From the NCBI GenBank assembly GCA_023426865.1, contig JAEZBT010000160.1, forward strand, positions 1 to 6,694: a DNA stretch of 6,694 nucleotides, read 5' to 3'. The translations under genes and the position numbers were made by a program. Every line of letters begins with the position of its first letter. The stretch's first letter is position 1. The notes under the pieces were generated by a model. The model searched no databases. It was given only the letters and a program-made list of their open reading frames with translations, and had not been told where the DNA came from. The DNA comes from Actinomycetes bacterium. GTDB taxonomy: Bacteria; Actinomycetota; Actinomycetes; Actinomycetales; Cellulomonadaceae. Shown one piece after another: positions 6,615 through 6,694 of this stretch.

Positions 6615-6694
6615 GTGATCGTCCGACGGCTCGCGCGCCGCGCCCTGGCGGTGGGCGTGCTCACCGCGACGGCCGTGACGGGCTGGGCGTGGGT
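6615..6694 (+). CDS. N-terminus of a probable secreted or membrane-anchored protein (3' partial, unrecognised)
   Basis: GTG at 6615 opens a frame that runs off the window edge after 26 full codons, too short to be noticed by length alone. Its product begins with a basic stretch, MIVRRLARRA, followed by a hydrophobic run, LAVGVLTATAV, then TGWAW. This is the n-region and h-region of a Sec signal peptide or a single N-terminal membrane anchor. No lipobox cysteine is visible before the edge. All but one codon ends in G or C, supporting the frame. The alternative frame from ATG at 6605 gives a low-complexity R/G/P peptide and is less credible. Nothing visible shows the mature domain, so no function is given. 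The hairpin after hisD suggests it has its own promoter, though none is clear. Confidence 0.55.
   Translation, partial: MIVRRLARRALAVGVLTATAVTGWAW

Noticed and set aside
6605..6694. Alternative start ATG 6605 for the last gene
   Set aside because: It is in a different frame from GTG 6615 and yields an arginine/glycine/proline-rich peptide; the GTG frame has far better third-position bias and a signal-like N-terminus.

Overview
The window reads as chromosomal DNA from a very GC-rich actinobacterium, most likely of the order Micrococcales and perhaps a Cellulomonas relative. The reasons are near-total G/C at third codon positions, frequent GTG starts, an actinobacterial DnaE1-type polymerase, a small F420/flavin split-barrel protein, and several apparently leaderless start sites. 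The family-level placement is inference from protein flavour, since no search was run.

All genes lie on the + strand. From left to right they are: the last ~25 codons of a gene that is probably lspA; rluD (23S rRNA pseudouridine synthase), which overlaps it through GTGA; a 100-bp hairpin-rich gap; dnaE (replicative DNA polymerase III alpha subunit, 1179 aa); a 53-bp gap with a GNRA-type hairpin; a 135-aa PPOX/FDOR split-barrel protein; a 95-bp gap; hisD (histidinol dehydrogenase, 441 aa); an 80-bp gap with a strong hairpin and a palindrome cluster; and the first 26 codons of a gene whose product starts like a signal peptide. No stretch over 300 bp lacks a gene. I saw no tRNA, rRNA, CRISPR array, insertion sequence or integration site.

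The genes are housekeeping and do not form one pathway. lspA-rluD looks like one translationally coupled transcript. dnaE, the split-barrel gene and hisD each have a -10-like hexamer (TAGAAT, CAGACT, TAGACT) ending 6-7 nt before the start codon, so each probably makes its own leaderless mRNA. The lspA-rluD-(...)-dnaE order is also known from Mycobacterium tuberculosis, where dnaE1 lies a few genes further on.

I did not find a previously undescribed system. The points most worth a second look are the repeated leaderless start module, the complete PHP metal-site residue set in DnaE (predicting a built-in proofreading exonuclease), small repeats in the gaps flanking the split-barrel gene, and the structured region before the truncated last gene.
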